Positions 9,169 to 17,887 are shown, numbered from the stretch's first letter. The stretch is 64,000 bases of DNA from Dictyobacter vulcani (GCF_008974265.1 NZ_BKZW01000001.1:3162001-3226000), one strand, 5' to 3'. The notes: generated by a model from the letters alone, not told the origin. Made by a program: numbers and translations.

Positions 9169-9384
9169 TTAACATGGGAGCGGGAAGTCCCTCCCCGTTT
9201 CAGGGGGAGGGATGAAAGCGACCTGCATGCCCTGCTTTTCGCAACACTCGACAATCAACCGTTTCGTTTCCACCTGCATCTCACCGGTGAGAAGACGCCG
9301 CCGATACCTGGGCATCCATACGAGATGGTAAGTAATCGAGTAGTCGGAATATCTCGTTTTACACACTTGTAAAGTATTTATCAT
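9169..9384 (-). pseudogene. IS200/IS605 TnpA transposase remnant
   Basis: The 71 residues include the N-terminal signature of Y1/HUH transposases (YSITYHLVWMPRYRRRLLTG, then VECCEKQGMQV). The protein then ends inside the terminal hairpin sequence. The HUH metal-binding motif and the catalytic tyrosine of the roughly 140-residue family are missing, so the enzyme cannot be active. It is divergent from the adjacent tnpB; the two starts are 19 bases apart. Confidence 0.75.
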
Positions 9385-9403
9385 ATATGCTATACTCTAG
9401 CAT

Positions 9404-10696
9404 ATGGATACCGTCAAAATCTACCAACTGAATCACCTGCCTGAAAAAAACTACCACCGTTTGCGTTCTGCACAACAAGAAGCGGCGTTGGTCTGGAATG
9501 CCTGTGTTGACTTACATCAAAAGGCACGCATGCAGCACACCACGTGGCCTGGACGCGATGCCTTGCAGAAAGCCACCAAAGGACGTTTTGCCTTGCAGAG
9601 TCAGTCGGTTCAGATGGTCACGCATGCCTTTCTTGCCAATGTGGAGACCACCCGCCAGTTGCGCCAGTCGCATCCCGAAATGAGGATGCGCTATCCCCAC
9701 AAAGAAAAGCGATTTTACCCTGTCTCCTGGCCTGCGCAAGCCGTGAGCAAAGAAGGGAAGCGCGTGGTGTTGCCAATGGGGCGCGGGCGAGACTCGCTCG
9801 TGTTGCCGGTTGAACTGCCAGAGCAGAGTCGCTCGGTCACCCTGGTGTGGAACAATGGCTACGAACTGCATGTCAGTGTTGAGGTGCCACAAGCCGAAGA
9901 AGCCCCTGGCAAGGTGCATGCCACGGTGGATTTGGGAGAAATTCATCTTGCCAGCGTCACTACGAACACCAGCAAGGCGATCATCGTGACTGGGCGCGGC
10001 ATTCGCTCGCTCAAACGGCAACGCACCAAAGCGTTGCGTAGCATCGCAAAAAAACAGGCGAGGTGTCGCAAACACTCCCGTCGCTGGAAGAAGTTGCAAC
10101 GTGCCAAAGGCAAACAGTCTCGACGGGCCGAGCGACGTATCCGCGACCAACGCCATCAAGCCACCCGCCAGGTGATTGACTTCTGCGTGAAGCAGCACGT
10201 TGGCACCCTTTTCATTGGCAATCCCCACGGTGTCCGAAACAAGAACAATGGACGCCACCATAACCAGCGTATGAGCTTGTGGGAATATGGTCGTGATATT
10301 GATTACTTGACCCACAAAGCCGAACAGGCTCACATCGAGTGCTTCACTGGCTCCGAACGAGGAACAAGCAGCCAATGTCCGCGATGTGGGCATAAACATA
10401 AGCCGAAAAAAAGGCAATGGACCTGCAAAGCCTGTGGTTTCTCTGGACACCGTGATCTGGTTGGTTCGATCAATATGCATACCATCACCTTTGGTGAGCA
10501 AGTAAACTTTCCTCGTTCGTTTACGTATCTACGTCCTGCCAAAAGTAGGAAAAGTAGTAGTAGGGCAGACATGCCCCTGGTCTCACACGAGACCTGTTGT
10601 CTCAGTCAGTCCGCGCTTCACCCACACGTTGCAGACGTGGTCTCTTCGGAGACAGGCTATCGCTCGGACGATGCTGAGAAGCCTGTCTCCCTTTAG
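9404..10696 (+). CDS. tnpB: TnpB-family RNA-guided nuclease (IS605 OrfB), variant RuvC site
   Basis: This 430-residue IS605 OrfB protein has the RuvC-I aspartate in TVDLGEIHLA (about residue 178), a basic bridging region, a zinc ribbon (CPRCGHKH...CKACG) and the RuvC-III aspartate in GHRDLVGSINMH. At the RuvC-II position, where TnpB proteins normally have Glu, the sequence reads LFIGNPHGV, so the usual acidic residue is replaced by Asn or the site is organised differently. The last 60 or so residues after the RuvC-III motif (KSRKSSSRADMP...) are longer than usual and overlap a hairpin-rich stretch. TnpB homologues cut DNA guided by an omega-RNA from the element's right end. Nuclease activity of this variant is uncertain. 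Confidence 0.8.
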   Translation: MDTVKIYQLNHLPEKNYHRLRSAQQEAALVWNACVDLHQKARMQHTTWPGRDALQKATKGRFALQSQSVQMVTHAFLANVETTRQLRQSHPEMRMRYPHKEKRFYPVSWPAQAVSKEGKRVVLPMGRGRDSLVLPVELPEQSRSVTLVWNNGYELHVSVEVPQAEEAPGKVHATVDLGEIHLASVTTNTSKAIIVTGRGIRSLKRQRTKALRSIAKKQARCRKHSRRWKKLQRAKGKQSRRAERRIRDQRHQATRQVIDFCVKQHVGTLFIGNPHGVRNKNNGRHHNQRMSLWEYGRDIDYLTHKAEQAHIECFTGSERGTSSQCPRCGHKHKPKKRQWTCKACGFSGHRDLVGSINMHTITFGEQVNFPRSFTYLRPAKSRKSSSRADMPLVSHETCCLSQSALHPHVADVVSSETGYRSDDAEKPVSL

Positions 10697-10711
10697 GGGA
10701 CAGGAGTGTCA
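10570..10711 (+). ncRNA. candidate omega-RNA / right-end hairpins of TnpB element 1
   Basis: At least three hairpins follow each other: GGTCTCACACGAGACC, GTCTCTTCGGAGAC, and CTGTCTCCCTTTAGGGGACAG near the terminus. This overlaps the 3' end of tnpB, which is where omega-RNAs of characterised IS605 systems lie. The guide would be the flanking sequence beyond 10711. Assignment is by position and structure only. Confidence 0.4.
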
Positions 10712-10772
10712 CAAGCTGTTCCCGTATAGCTACCATGTGTGCGTATCCCGGGTTATGTGAGATCGGTTGGTG

Positions 10773-11627
10773 TTAGAATTTCCAGACCCTGGCATGTGAG
10801 TAGATAACTTCCGTCGTATGTTTGTAGCTATTGGCCAGCACACCAATCTGTCCACTACCAAGGGTCGTATCCATTACACTGGCCACATATTTTTTATTGA
10901 TGTAGAAGTCGAGTGAACTGCCACTGGCCAGCACGCCCAGCGTATTTTCTTTATGCTGGCCTGTACTAATGTGCTCACTATAGCCTTCGGCCAGTGGTTG
11001 GGCTGCATTCTTACTATCGCTTGCATAGTAATAGATGCTATAGCTACCATCCTGTCCAACCACAAAAATGTAGGAGCGGGAATTATCATCATGAGCACGT
11101 ACAATCAGCCCACCGGCATCACCTTTGAGGATCGTCATATCTACCTGATAGACGAAATTGTTGAGTTGCGTATGTTGTGCGAGACACGGCAAGAAAAATC
11201 CTTTTTGGCTAACTGAGGCACTATAGGAGGAGGTTGTGAATGAGCAGCCCGAGCCAGTATCCCAGTTATATATATCTGGATTGTGCAGGTCATCGTTGAG
11301 GTCAGGAGATGAACTGGTCATCTCACTATAGTTCTTTTGATGGTAAGCCACCGAGGTCGCTGTAGCCTGTGCCTGGGCCTGGACGGTCGCGGATAATTGT
11401 GCCGCGTGGGTTGCCCGTGCCTGGACTGTCTGTATTATTCTGGATCGTATCAATTCTTCCTTTTGTCGTTGTTGCATATAAGGTCGATAGGCCGTGGCAT
11501 AGCCAATCATTCCGCTACCAAGCATCAGTACAAGTAGTGCATATACAAGAAGACTGCGTTTGCTCCTAAAATTTTTATTGAAATTTTTTGACGGCTTTTT
11601 TCTATCGGATACTTCCTCAAATTCCAT
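10773..11627 (-). CDS. membrane-anchored LamG/DUF1080-like protein, paralogue 4
   Basis: The start is taken at ATG 11627, the third of three consecutive ATG codons, because GGTAGGAGG lies immediately before the first of them. This gives 284 residues: a basic head (RKKPSKNFNKNFRSKR), one TM helix (SLLVYALLVLMLGSGMIGYA), a charged then Ala/Gln-rich stalk (AQLSATVQAQAQATATS) and the C-terminal beta-sandwich (GCSFTTSSYSAS, VDMTILKGDAGGLIVRA, YIFVVGQDGSYSI, LDFYINKKYVAS, SGQIGVLA, VIYSHARVWKF). There is no zinc ribbon. An upstream open frame to 11813 crosses the palindrome at 11761-11821 and is unlikely to be translated. Confidence 0.6.
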   Translation of the reverse strand: MEFEEVSDRKKPSKNFNKNFRSKRSLLVYALLVLMLGSGMIGYATAYRPYMQQRQKEELIRSRIIQTVQARATHAAQLSATVQAQAQATATSVAYHQKNYSEMTSSSPDLNDDLHNPDIYNWDTGSGCSFTTSSYSASVSQKGFFLPCLAQHTQLNNFVYQVDMTILKGDAGGLIVRAHDDNSRSYIFVVGQDGSYSIYYYASDSKNAAQPLAEGYSEHISTGQHKENTLGVLASGSSLDFYINKKYVASVMDTTLGSGQIGVLANSYKHTTEVIYSHARVWKF

Positions 11628-11760
11628 CATCATCCTCCTACCGATATTGTACAGATAGCCACATAATTGCCAGCCAATCAAACAGATAAATAGTGTTTGA
11701 TTGCCATGTGTTTCCTGGTTTTTCTCCATGAGTTTTCGCACCTGCGGTGCAAGCAAGGCT

Positions 11761-11821
11761 CTTTTGTTATGTGGTGTCAAAAAATGTGCAAAGCACATTT
11801 TTTGACACCACATAACAAAAG
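11761..11821. repeat. perfect 61-base palindrome (29-base arms, AAA loop)
   Basis: The left arm is 11761-11789, the loop AAA 11790-11792 and the right arm 11793-11821. The arms are perfectly complementary over 29 bases, beginning CTTTTGTTATGTGGTGTC. There is no U-run typical of a terminator on either strand. It lies about 130 bases upstream of paralogue 4 and could be a transcript-stabilising hairpin, a recombination site or a miniature mobile element. Confidence 0.9.
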
Positions 11822-11925
11822 AAGTACGGGCGCTTTAGGGCCCGAGTGCGGCTAGTAAGTATGTCCTCCAATGAGAGAGGAAATCAAACACCAACTGAGC
11901 AAAACCTGCCAACAAGCACAAGAAG

Positions 11926-11970
11926 ACACGCATGAGTTATCTATTATTATCTCATGCGTGTCTTCAGTCG
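11926..11970. terminator. hairpin downstream of the DUF59 gene, probable terminator
   Basis: GAAGACACGCATGAG and its exact complement CTCATGCGTGTCTTC are separated by about 14 A/T-rich bases. On the minus strand this follows the stop codon of the gene ending at 11985. The U-tract is weak, so efficiency is uncertain. Confidence 0.6.
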
Positions 11971-11984
11971 CAATTATGCTGCGA

Positions 11985-12296
11985 TTACATCATGCCAAGT
12001 TCCCATTTGGCGTCTTCGGTCATACGCTCTGGTGACCAGGGAGGATCAAAAGTCAGCGCAACATTACAACTTTTGACATTCTCAACCTGCCCAACCCGCA
12101 TCTCAACCTCTGACATGACTTCTCCGGCCATGGGGCATCCCATTGCTGTCAGGGTCATTGTAACATCGACATTGCCGCTCTCATTATTGATATCCAAATT
12201 ATAGATCAGGCCCAGGTCGACAACGTTGACCGGTATTTCCGGATCATAACACTCACGAAGCGCGTCCATGAGTTCTGCTTCATTAATTTCTGCCAT
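11985..12296 (-). CDS. DUF59/MIP18-family iron-sulfur cluster assembly factor
   Basis: This 103-residue single-domain protein shows the family pattern: a start with ALRECYDPEIPVNVVDLGLIYNLDI, then VTMTLTAMGCPM with the conserved cysteine (about residue 54), and a C-terminal LTFDPPWSPERMT. The length matches SufT/PaaD-like proteins, which help mature Fe-S proteins. SufT itself is often longer, so the general DUF59 name is safer. The gene stands alone between ribokinase (same strand, 126 bases upstream) and the LamG-like gene; no suf operon is near. Confidence 0.9.
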   Translation of the reverse strand: MAEINEAELMDALRECYDPEIPVNVVDLGLIYNLDINNESGNVDVTMTLTAMGCPMAGEVMSEVEMRVGQVENVKSCNVALTFDPPWSPERMTEDAKWELGMM

Positions 12297-12421
12297 CTGT
12301 GCAGCTCCTTTATGCCCCCATTAATCCGAGTAAATTAGTAGGATTATATCCCTGCCAGTAATATACACCTAACAGAAAAAGTTGTCAAAGTCGAGATAGC
12401 ATTTTGTGTGGCTACATGGTT

Positions 12422-13368
12422 TTATGCGTTTGTTTCTGCAAAGGCGAGTACTTCTGATCGCGTTGGCAATCCTGACTGGGCACCGAAATGCGTCACTTTC
12501 AGTGCACTGGCCGTGATGGCGAAGTGCAATGCCGCTTCTGGCGTCTGCCCTTCAGTCAGGGCTACTGTGAGCGCTCCCACAAAGCAGTCTCCGGCAGCCG
12601 TCGTATCAACAACCTGTACTTTGGGGGCGGCTTGATAGATGGTTTGAATCTCACCTTGCTGATCGGTTGTTGCCAGGATGGCCCCCGTGACCCCAGCGTT
12701 ATCACCACGATAGGAATACCAGATGTATGGAGGTGTCTGGCTACATCATGGGCCTCCGCCAGGTTCTCAATCTTTTGACCACTGAGCAGGCTGGCCTCAC
12801 TCTCATTGACGACCAGGACTGAAAGCCGGCGTAAAATAGTGTCTGGCAATTTACAGGCCGGAGCCAGATTCAACACCGTCATTACTTCGGCTTGATGGGC
12901 GACATTGATCAAATCGCAGACCGTCTCAAGGGGAATCTCCATTTGCAAGACCAATGCGCTGGCCTGCTGCAAGGCTTGTTTGATCTGTGTATATTGTTCT
13001 GCATCTTTGCCAACCTGAGCATTGGCGCCTGACGCGACGACAATCGCATTATCTCCCGCCACTAGAAAAATAAAAGCTACCCCGCTGGCTGCATCTGGAT
13101 CTATCGCCACGAGTTCAGTGTCGATGCCATCATTGCGTAAAGCCTGCAACAATTGTTGTCCGAAGGGATCTGATCCAACGCGTCCGGCCATTGCTACCCG
13201 GCCTCCTAAACGGGCGCTGGCCACGGCTTGATTGGCTCCTTTTCCCCCTGGAATCAGTTTAAGTGAGTCCGCGCCCAGTAATGTTTCGCCTATGGCTGGC
13301 AGGTGAGGTACATCTACCACCTGATCCATATTGATGCTACCGACTACGAGAATTGTTTGCTTGCTCAT
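12422..13368 (-). pseudogene. rbsK: ribokinase (PfkB family), frameshifted near the C-terminus
   Basis: ATG 13368 follows GGAGAG. The N-terminal frame has the ribokinase signature (VVGSINMDQVVDVPHLPAIGE, PGGKGANQAVASARLG) and runs to VVITLGSRG. The rest lies in the next frame: AILATTDQQGEIQTIYQAAP, then VVDTTAAGDCFVGAL with the catalytic Asp of PfkB kinases, ending at TAA 12422-12424. One extra base in the C5 run at 12682-12686 (G5 on the coding strand) would make a continuous 315-residue ribokinase of normal length. As sequenced, the product is a 268-residue protein with a scrambled end, lacking the catalytic loop. Ribokinase phosphorylates D-ribose at O5. No ribose transporter is nearby. 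Confidence 0.8.
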
Positions 13369-13466
13369 ACATATTCTCTCCAATGCACATGATTTTTACT
13401 CTTGCTGGCATATGTCAGCAGCATACGATAATGCCACTGGTGGTTGCAATATTCGCTGGCATGCTG

Positions 13467-13502
13467 TTCAATCGTGTGAGCGGCGTTCACGATTGCTTTT
13501 TA
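13467..13502 (+). repeat. dispersed hairpin repeat, short form
   Basis: TTCAATCGTGTGAG is followed directly by CGGCGTTCACGATTGC. The ends (CAATCGTG / CACGATTG) form a hairpin. The same ends occur at 23386-23510 around a longer insert. The rest of the 13369-13673 spacer shows only A/T-rich promoter-like sequence upstream of the kinase gene. Confidence 0.7.
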
Positions 13503-13673
13503 TAGTATGGGATTGCGGATTGTTTTCTCACTTGAGAAATATGTCATGGGTAAATAGAAATTATGCCCATTTTAAGTGGTTGGGTTACTATACTATATAT
13601 AGGTTGTTGTATGTATTGATATAGAACCTGGCTATTATATTGATGCGCGAAGTGGTGAGCGGAGGAAGAAAAA

Positions 13674-14606
13674 ATGCTCCATAGTATCGAAGCTTCTGAT
13701 ATACAGGTGACTCGGGAAGATGAGCGCCGTCGTCTGGCGCGTGAGTTGCATGATGGTGTAATCCAATCCCTGACTACTCTGGTGGACGACCTTGAGCAGT
13801 TTCGTTCCCGGCATTCCATTATGCAGGCAGTGGATGAGAACGTTGATAACTGGCACTCACTGGCTCATCGCAGCCTGTTGACGTTACGCCAGACTCTGGG
13901 AGAGTTGCGTAAGAACACAGGCGGAGATTTTGACTTTATGGCGAGTGTTTTGACCTTGCTTAAGAGCATGCAAGCTGCGGGCTATCTGATTACCTTTGCG
14001 TGCCATGATTGGCCATCACCACTGTCAGGAGAATATGCTATCAACCTGTATTATGTATTGCGCGAGGCGTTGCTCAATATTTGCAAGCATGCGGCTGCTT
14101 CATCTATTGTTGTATCTCTTTCCACGGGTGAGAATTGTTTGCACATGCATATCAGCGATGACGGTATTGGTATGTTGACTGTCTGTGCGACGGTGAGTTC
14201 GGCCCAGGATTGGCATCAAGGACTGCGTGGTTTGCGTGAGCGTGTGGCTTTGCTTGGTGGACAGGTTTCCATTGAAAGTATGCCTGCGCAGGGGACCAGT
14301 ATGCAGGTGGATCTTCCGCTACCTGTGCGCGTTTCATCCCTGCTGACATATTCCGCGCCCGAGCATCCGGTCATGGATCCATCTCAGCAGGAGCAAGCTG
14401 ACGATTTGACCCCGCGTGAGCGCGAACTGGTGATTTTGATTGCTCGCGGTTTCGTGGTCAAAGAGATTGCGCGCCGGATGACGGTCAGCGAGAAGACGGT
14501 GCGCAATCATATCAGCAACGTTTATCATAAATTATCTATTTATGACCGCTCTCAACTGGTCATCTATGCCATGAAAAAAGGTATGGTGAATCTGCAATCT
14601 CTCTAG
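13674..14606 (+). CDS. NarX/DegS-type histidine kinase fused to a LuxR-type DNA-binding domain
   Basis: This 310-residue protein starts at ATG 13674 behind GGAGGAAG. The HisKA_3 dimerisation box is RRRLARELHDGVIQSL (phospho-acceptor His about residue 26). A HATPase-like domain follows, with an N-box LREALLNICKHA and G-box DDGIGM. At the C-terminus is a complete LuxR/GerE helix-turn-helix (LTPRERELVILIARGFVVKEIARRM, then SEKTVRNHISNVYHKL). A receiver domain is missing, and there is no sensor or TM segment. Kinase and DNA-binding output thus sit in one soluble chain, whereas the usual arrangement is a kinase plus a separate NarL-type regulator. Whether phosphorylation controls DNA binding directly is unknown. 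Confidence 0.8.
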   Translation: MLHSIEASDIQVTREDERRRLARELHDGVIQSLTTLVDDLEQFRSRHSIMQAVDENVDNWHSLAHRSLLTLRQTLGELRKNTGGDFDFMASVLTLLKSMQAAGYLITFACHDWPSPLSGEYAINLYYVLREALLNICKHAAASSIVVSLSTGENCLHMHISDDGIGMLTVCATVSSAQDWHQGLRGLRERVALLGGQVSIESMPAQGTSMQVDLPLPVRVSSLLTYSAPEHPVMDPSQQEQADDLTPRERELVILIARGFVVKEIARRMTVSEKTVRNHISNVYHKLSIYDRSQLVIYAMKKGMVNLQSL

Positions 14607-14623
14607 TAGATGTGTTGGCTTGC

Positions 14624-14660
14624 TTATAGTACCGATTACTGCTATGACGCGGTACTATAA
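14624..14660. terminator. hairpin between convergent genes
   Basis: TTATAGTACCG (14624-14634) and CGGTACTATAA (14650-14660) are perfect inverted arms. They lie after the kinase stop codon and overlap the end of the helicase gene, so the hairpin may serve both directions. Confidence 0.5.
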
Positions 14661-17600
14661 GCTGCTGTGCTGATCAAGGTATGCATACTGCGGCAATAGG
14701 TGATCAAGCGGGAAAAGGTGGGGAGATTTTCCAGTGCAGAGACATTGCCAACTAAAATAAGTTTACGTTGCGCACGTGTCAGAGCCACATTGAGCCGGTG
14801 TGGATTGATCAGGAAATCGCGGCGCTGGCTTTCCAGGGCCGGTTCCTGGCTGGTTGCGAATGACATAATAATAACCAGCCGCTCACCGCCCTGAAAGCGG
14901 TCCACCGTATCGACGCTTAACAGTGTATCCGATGGCAGCGCCTGCCAGTTGCTGCTGGGATCAGGCGAGAATAAATGGCGGCGAATATTGGCGACCTGGG
15001 CCCGATAAGGGGCAATAATACCAATATCCTGTGGCTGGATACCGCGCGCGAGTAAGCCTGCTACCAGTTCACGGATAGCGCGAGCCTCGGCATTGCTCTG
15101 CTTGGCTTCTGGCTGCGCATACTCATCCTGTATGTCCCAGAACAGCAGTGGAAATTTGGGGTCCAGGGCTTTTTGAATGCTCTCTGACTCCAGGATGGCA
15201 TTTGCCGCGCTTGCTGGTTTGCGTGGATACATCAGGCGTCGATTGGCTACTGAGGCATGCGCAAGCAACTTCTGGTCGTAGAAGACGGTAGATGAGAAAT
15301 GGGAAATCCATTTATTCATACGATATTGTGTGGTGAGAGCCACGCAGGCACTGACATCCAGCGGATGCCGCTGCATATATTCTTCGTCATGTTGCTTTAA
15401 GAAGCTAAATAGTGAGTCTCCCAGACCTTCCAGGATCGCTTCCTGGCTGAGTACCAGCGGGGGCAACTGCTTTTCATCCCCAACCAGGATGAAGCGTTTG
15501 GCAAAGCGCAGGGCACCAAGAATCGCGGGAATGGTCAACTGGCCCGCTTCATCAATGACGGCTACATCGAAGGCAAAGCCAGCATTCTCCAGATCGGCTT
15601 CACCATTTTTTGCTGTCTTTGGACTATATTTATCCGAGGACCAGGTTGCCGTGGTGGAAGCTACAACTGGTGTGGTATACAACAGATCAAAGACATGATC
15701 CTGATACGATTTGTCGGGATGGAACGGATCTGGCTCGATTGGCAGATTGCTTGTTCCTGTTTGTTCAATGGTATGCAAGAGTTCTTTGAGCAACCAGGGC
15801 TTGATTGACTCATGAACACTGCGCTCGCTCCCCAGGCGTAAGAACTGGGAGAAGCCATCGCGCATCAGCCGTTTCAGCATATTATCCACGGCCTGATTGG
15901 TAAAGGCGGCCAGCAGGACCCGCTGTCCCTGTTCAGTCAGACGTTTGACTATTTCTGCGATCACACTGGTCTTGCCGGTGCCTGGAGGTCCGTGGATGAG
16001 CAGATAGTCTTTCATCTGCAAGGCGCGGGCGACGGCCAGATTCTGCTCGTGATTAAAGTCGGCACGCCCAGGGAACTCTTCTCCAATGAAGCGTGGACGA
16101 ATTTTTCCAGCTACCAGATCCTGAAGGTGAGATGGTACATGGTGCCAGCGGATCAGGTTTTGCAGGGTGCGCACGTGGACCAGATCATTATCATAGCGAT
16201 CAATCAGTTGCGGTTGCCCGATGAGTTCCCGTGTCCAGACAGTCAGCCGTTCAGCACTGATCGCTGTAATCGTGCCACTCACCACTTCACCCGTAATGGG
16301 ACTGCCATCGCTCAGCAGGATCTCGTCACCTTCGCGTAGCTCTGAGGTATTGGTACAACTAAAGGTAAGCGACCAGCCATCACTTTGAATGACTGGTGAG
16401 CCAAGGAGTTGCAGACCCTGGATGGCGCTGCCACGTTCCAGGCGCTGTTGTACCGGCTGTAACCATAACTGTGCCTGTTGCTGCTCACCGGCGCGTCCCT
16501 CGATTTGCAGCAGGCGATAGTACTTCTCAAAAAACGCGCGATCCGACGATGTGCTCACCGGTGGCGCAAATTCAGGATGTATTGATTTTTGCATCCCTTC
16601 CTGCTCGTCTGTGGCCTCGTCAGTGGTGAGAGCCGTTTGTGCCTGTAATTCGGGTGGTTGCCAGTGTAAGAGTCCTGAAACCGTCTGACAGTGCTCTAGC
16701 ATGGCGCATTTACTACAGCGTGATGGTCCTGGTGGGAGGGAAGGAATACCTGTAACCCGATTCAGGATCAGGATATTGCGCGTCTCATTGACACGTTGAA
16801 TCTCGCGGATCGTGGCGCGAATGCCAAAGGACTGGGCTTTACCGGGTGTCCCACTGTAGAGTAGGGTAGCAAAGGCGCGTTTCATTTTGGATTGGCGGCG
16901 CACTGCAAGCAGGGCATGATAGCCCAGGACCTGCCAGCGATGATCCCGTTTGGGTAACTCGCCGCTGGCACCACCTGTCTTCAATTCTAGCAGTCTTTGT
17001 TGACCTGTCTGCTGCCAGAAAAGGTCCAGGCGGCCGCGCAGACCAATCTCAGGCGCCAGTAAGAAGGTTTCGGCACGTACCTGATTGGTCTCGGATGCTG
17101 GTTGATCGTCAGCAACCACTCCTGGCAGTGTCCAGAGCGTATTGCTCTCGCTTTCATACCAGCGGGCCAGACTCTCTAGATGCGGCATGACCTCATCCTG
17201 CATTGTCTCAACCGAGACATCAGCCAGTGCAATCTCGATCGTATTTAGCTCGATGGCTGTTTTCAGGTTCCGTTGCATTACCTGTAGCGGTGTCTCAGGG
17301 GCGTTTGTGTTTTCTGCCTCTGCTTGCTGAGTAAAGGTGCCTCGATCGTGCTCTTTCAAGAGCTCTTTAAAACAATAGTGCACAATATTACCACGAATGG
17401 TGGCGGAGGAGGCCGTGGACGGTATGAGGCGGTTTAATAAATATTGGCGTGTACAATATTCGGCCTGATTGAGATCGGTAATGTTCAGCAGGATATCTGG
17501 TTCCAATACGGCCAGCGTGTATGAGTTGCCCTGATAGCGTGGGCGACTGCCATTTTTATATTCGATCTGCACTGGCGCGGTCGGTAGATGATACATACGT

Positions 17601-17887
17601 AGTGTCAGAGAATGGGCAGGAATGCCATCGGCACGTAGCTTTAATTCTTTGATCAGGCTGCGGTAATAGTGTTCCTCTAACTGGATCTCCACGCGTTCCG
17701 TGCCTGTATCCATGGTCAGGAGGGCGATGCGCTCACCCTGGTATTGACGCTCCTGGGCGCCGACGAGGTGACCGGAGAGTTGAGGGGTATGACAGGGATG
17801 TTTGGGGTCAAGCGTACAAAGAAAACACTCGTGTGTGGATATGGCTTCCTGCGGTTGTGTCAGATCGGTCCCTGATTTCTGCATCAA
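14642..17887 (-). CDS. Dna2-like protein: Cas4/RecB-type nuclease plus SF1 (UPF1-like) helicase
   Basis: The protein is 1081 residues. The N-terminal third has a PD-(D/E)XK module of Cas4 type: a first cysteine in LNQAEYCTRQYLL (about 143), the RLDLFWQ...LLELKTGG core, and a CSKCAMLEHC cluster (about 393-402). Together these four cysteines suggest an Fe-S cluster as in Dna2/Cas4/AddB. The C-terminal part is an SF1B helicase with Walker A HGPPGTGKTS (about 633), Walker B VAVIDEAGQ (about 775), TQYRMN, DTVDRFQGGE and VALTRAQRKLILVG. Likely role: processing of DNA ends or flaps in repair. It is divergent from the DUF711 gene, with 173 bases of shared promoter space. No CRISPR array or other cas gene is visible. 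Confidence 0.85.
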   Translation of the reverse strand: MMQKSGTDLTQPQEAISTHECFLCTLDPKHPCHTPQLSGHLVGAQERQYQGERIALLTMDTGTERVEIQLEEHYYRSLIKELKLRADGIPAHSLTLRMYHLPTAPVQIEYKNGSRPRYQGNSYTLAVLEPDILLNITDLNQAEYCTRQYLLNRLIPSTASSATIRGNIVHYCFKELLKEHDRGTFTQQAEAENTNAPETPLQVMQRNLKTAIELNTIEIALADVSVETMQDEVMPHLESLARWYESESNTLWTLPGVVADDQPASETNQVRAETFLLAPEIGLRGRLDLFWQQTGQQRLLELKTGGASGELPKRDHRWQVLGYHALLAVRRQSKMKRAFATLLYSGTPGKAQSFGIRATIREIQRVNETRNILILNRVTGIPSLPPGPSRCSKCAMLEHCQTVSGLLHWQPPELQAQTALTTDEATDEQEGMQKSIHPEFAPPVSTSSDRAFFEKYYRLLQIEGRAGEQQQAQLWLQPVQQRLERGSAIQGLQLLGSPVIQSDGWSLTFSCTNTSELREGDEILLSDGSPITGEVVSGTITAISAERLTVWTRELIGQPQLIDRYDNDLVHVRTLQNLIRWHHVPSHLQDLVAGKIRPRFIGEEFPGRADFNHEQNLAVARALQMKDYLLIHGPPGTGKTSVIAEIVKRLTEQGQRVLLAAFTNQAVDNMLKRLMRDGFSQFLRLGSERSVHESIKPWLLKELLHTIEQTGTSNLPIEPDPFHPDKSYQDHVFDLLYTTPVVASTTATWSSDKYSPKTAKNGEADLENAGFAFDVAVIDEAGQLTIPAILGALRFAKRFILVGDEKQLPPLVLSQEAILEGLGDSLFSFLKQHDEEYMQRHPLDVSACVALTTQYRMNKWISHFSSTVFYDQKLLAHASVANRRLMYPRKPASAANAILESESIQKALDPKFPLLFWDIQDEYAQPEAKQSNAEARAIRELVAGLLARGIQPQDIGIIAPYRAQVANIRRHLFSPDPSSNWQALPSDTLLSVDTVDRFQGGERLVIIMSFATSQEPALESQRRDFLINPHRLNVALTRAQRKLILVGNVSALENLPTFSRLITYCRSMHTLISTAAYSTAS

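Larger units (their letters stand above)
9177..10711 (+). mobile_element. IS200/IS605-type element 1 (deleted tnpA, tnpB present)
   Basis: The left end has a subterminal hairpin (CCCTCCCC...GGGGGAGGG) followed by ATGAAAGCG. The right end has a hairpin (CTGTCTCCCTTTAGGGGACAG) ending GGAGTGTCA. The second element at 21350-22700 shares both the AATGAAAGCG left motif and the GGAGTGTCA right end. With only a stub of tnpA it can move only if a related TnpA acts in trans. Confidence 0.65.

Noticed and set aside
14642..17887. CRISPR-associated cas4
   Set aside because: The Cas4-like module is fused to an SF1 helicase and no repeats or other cas genes are nearby.
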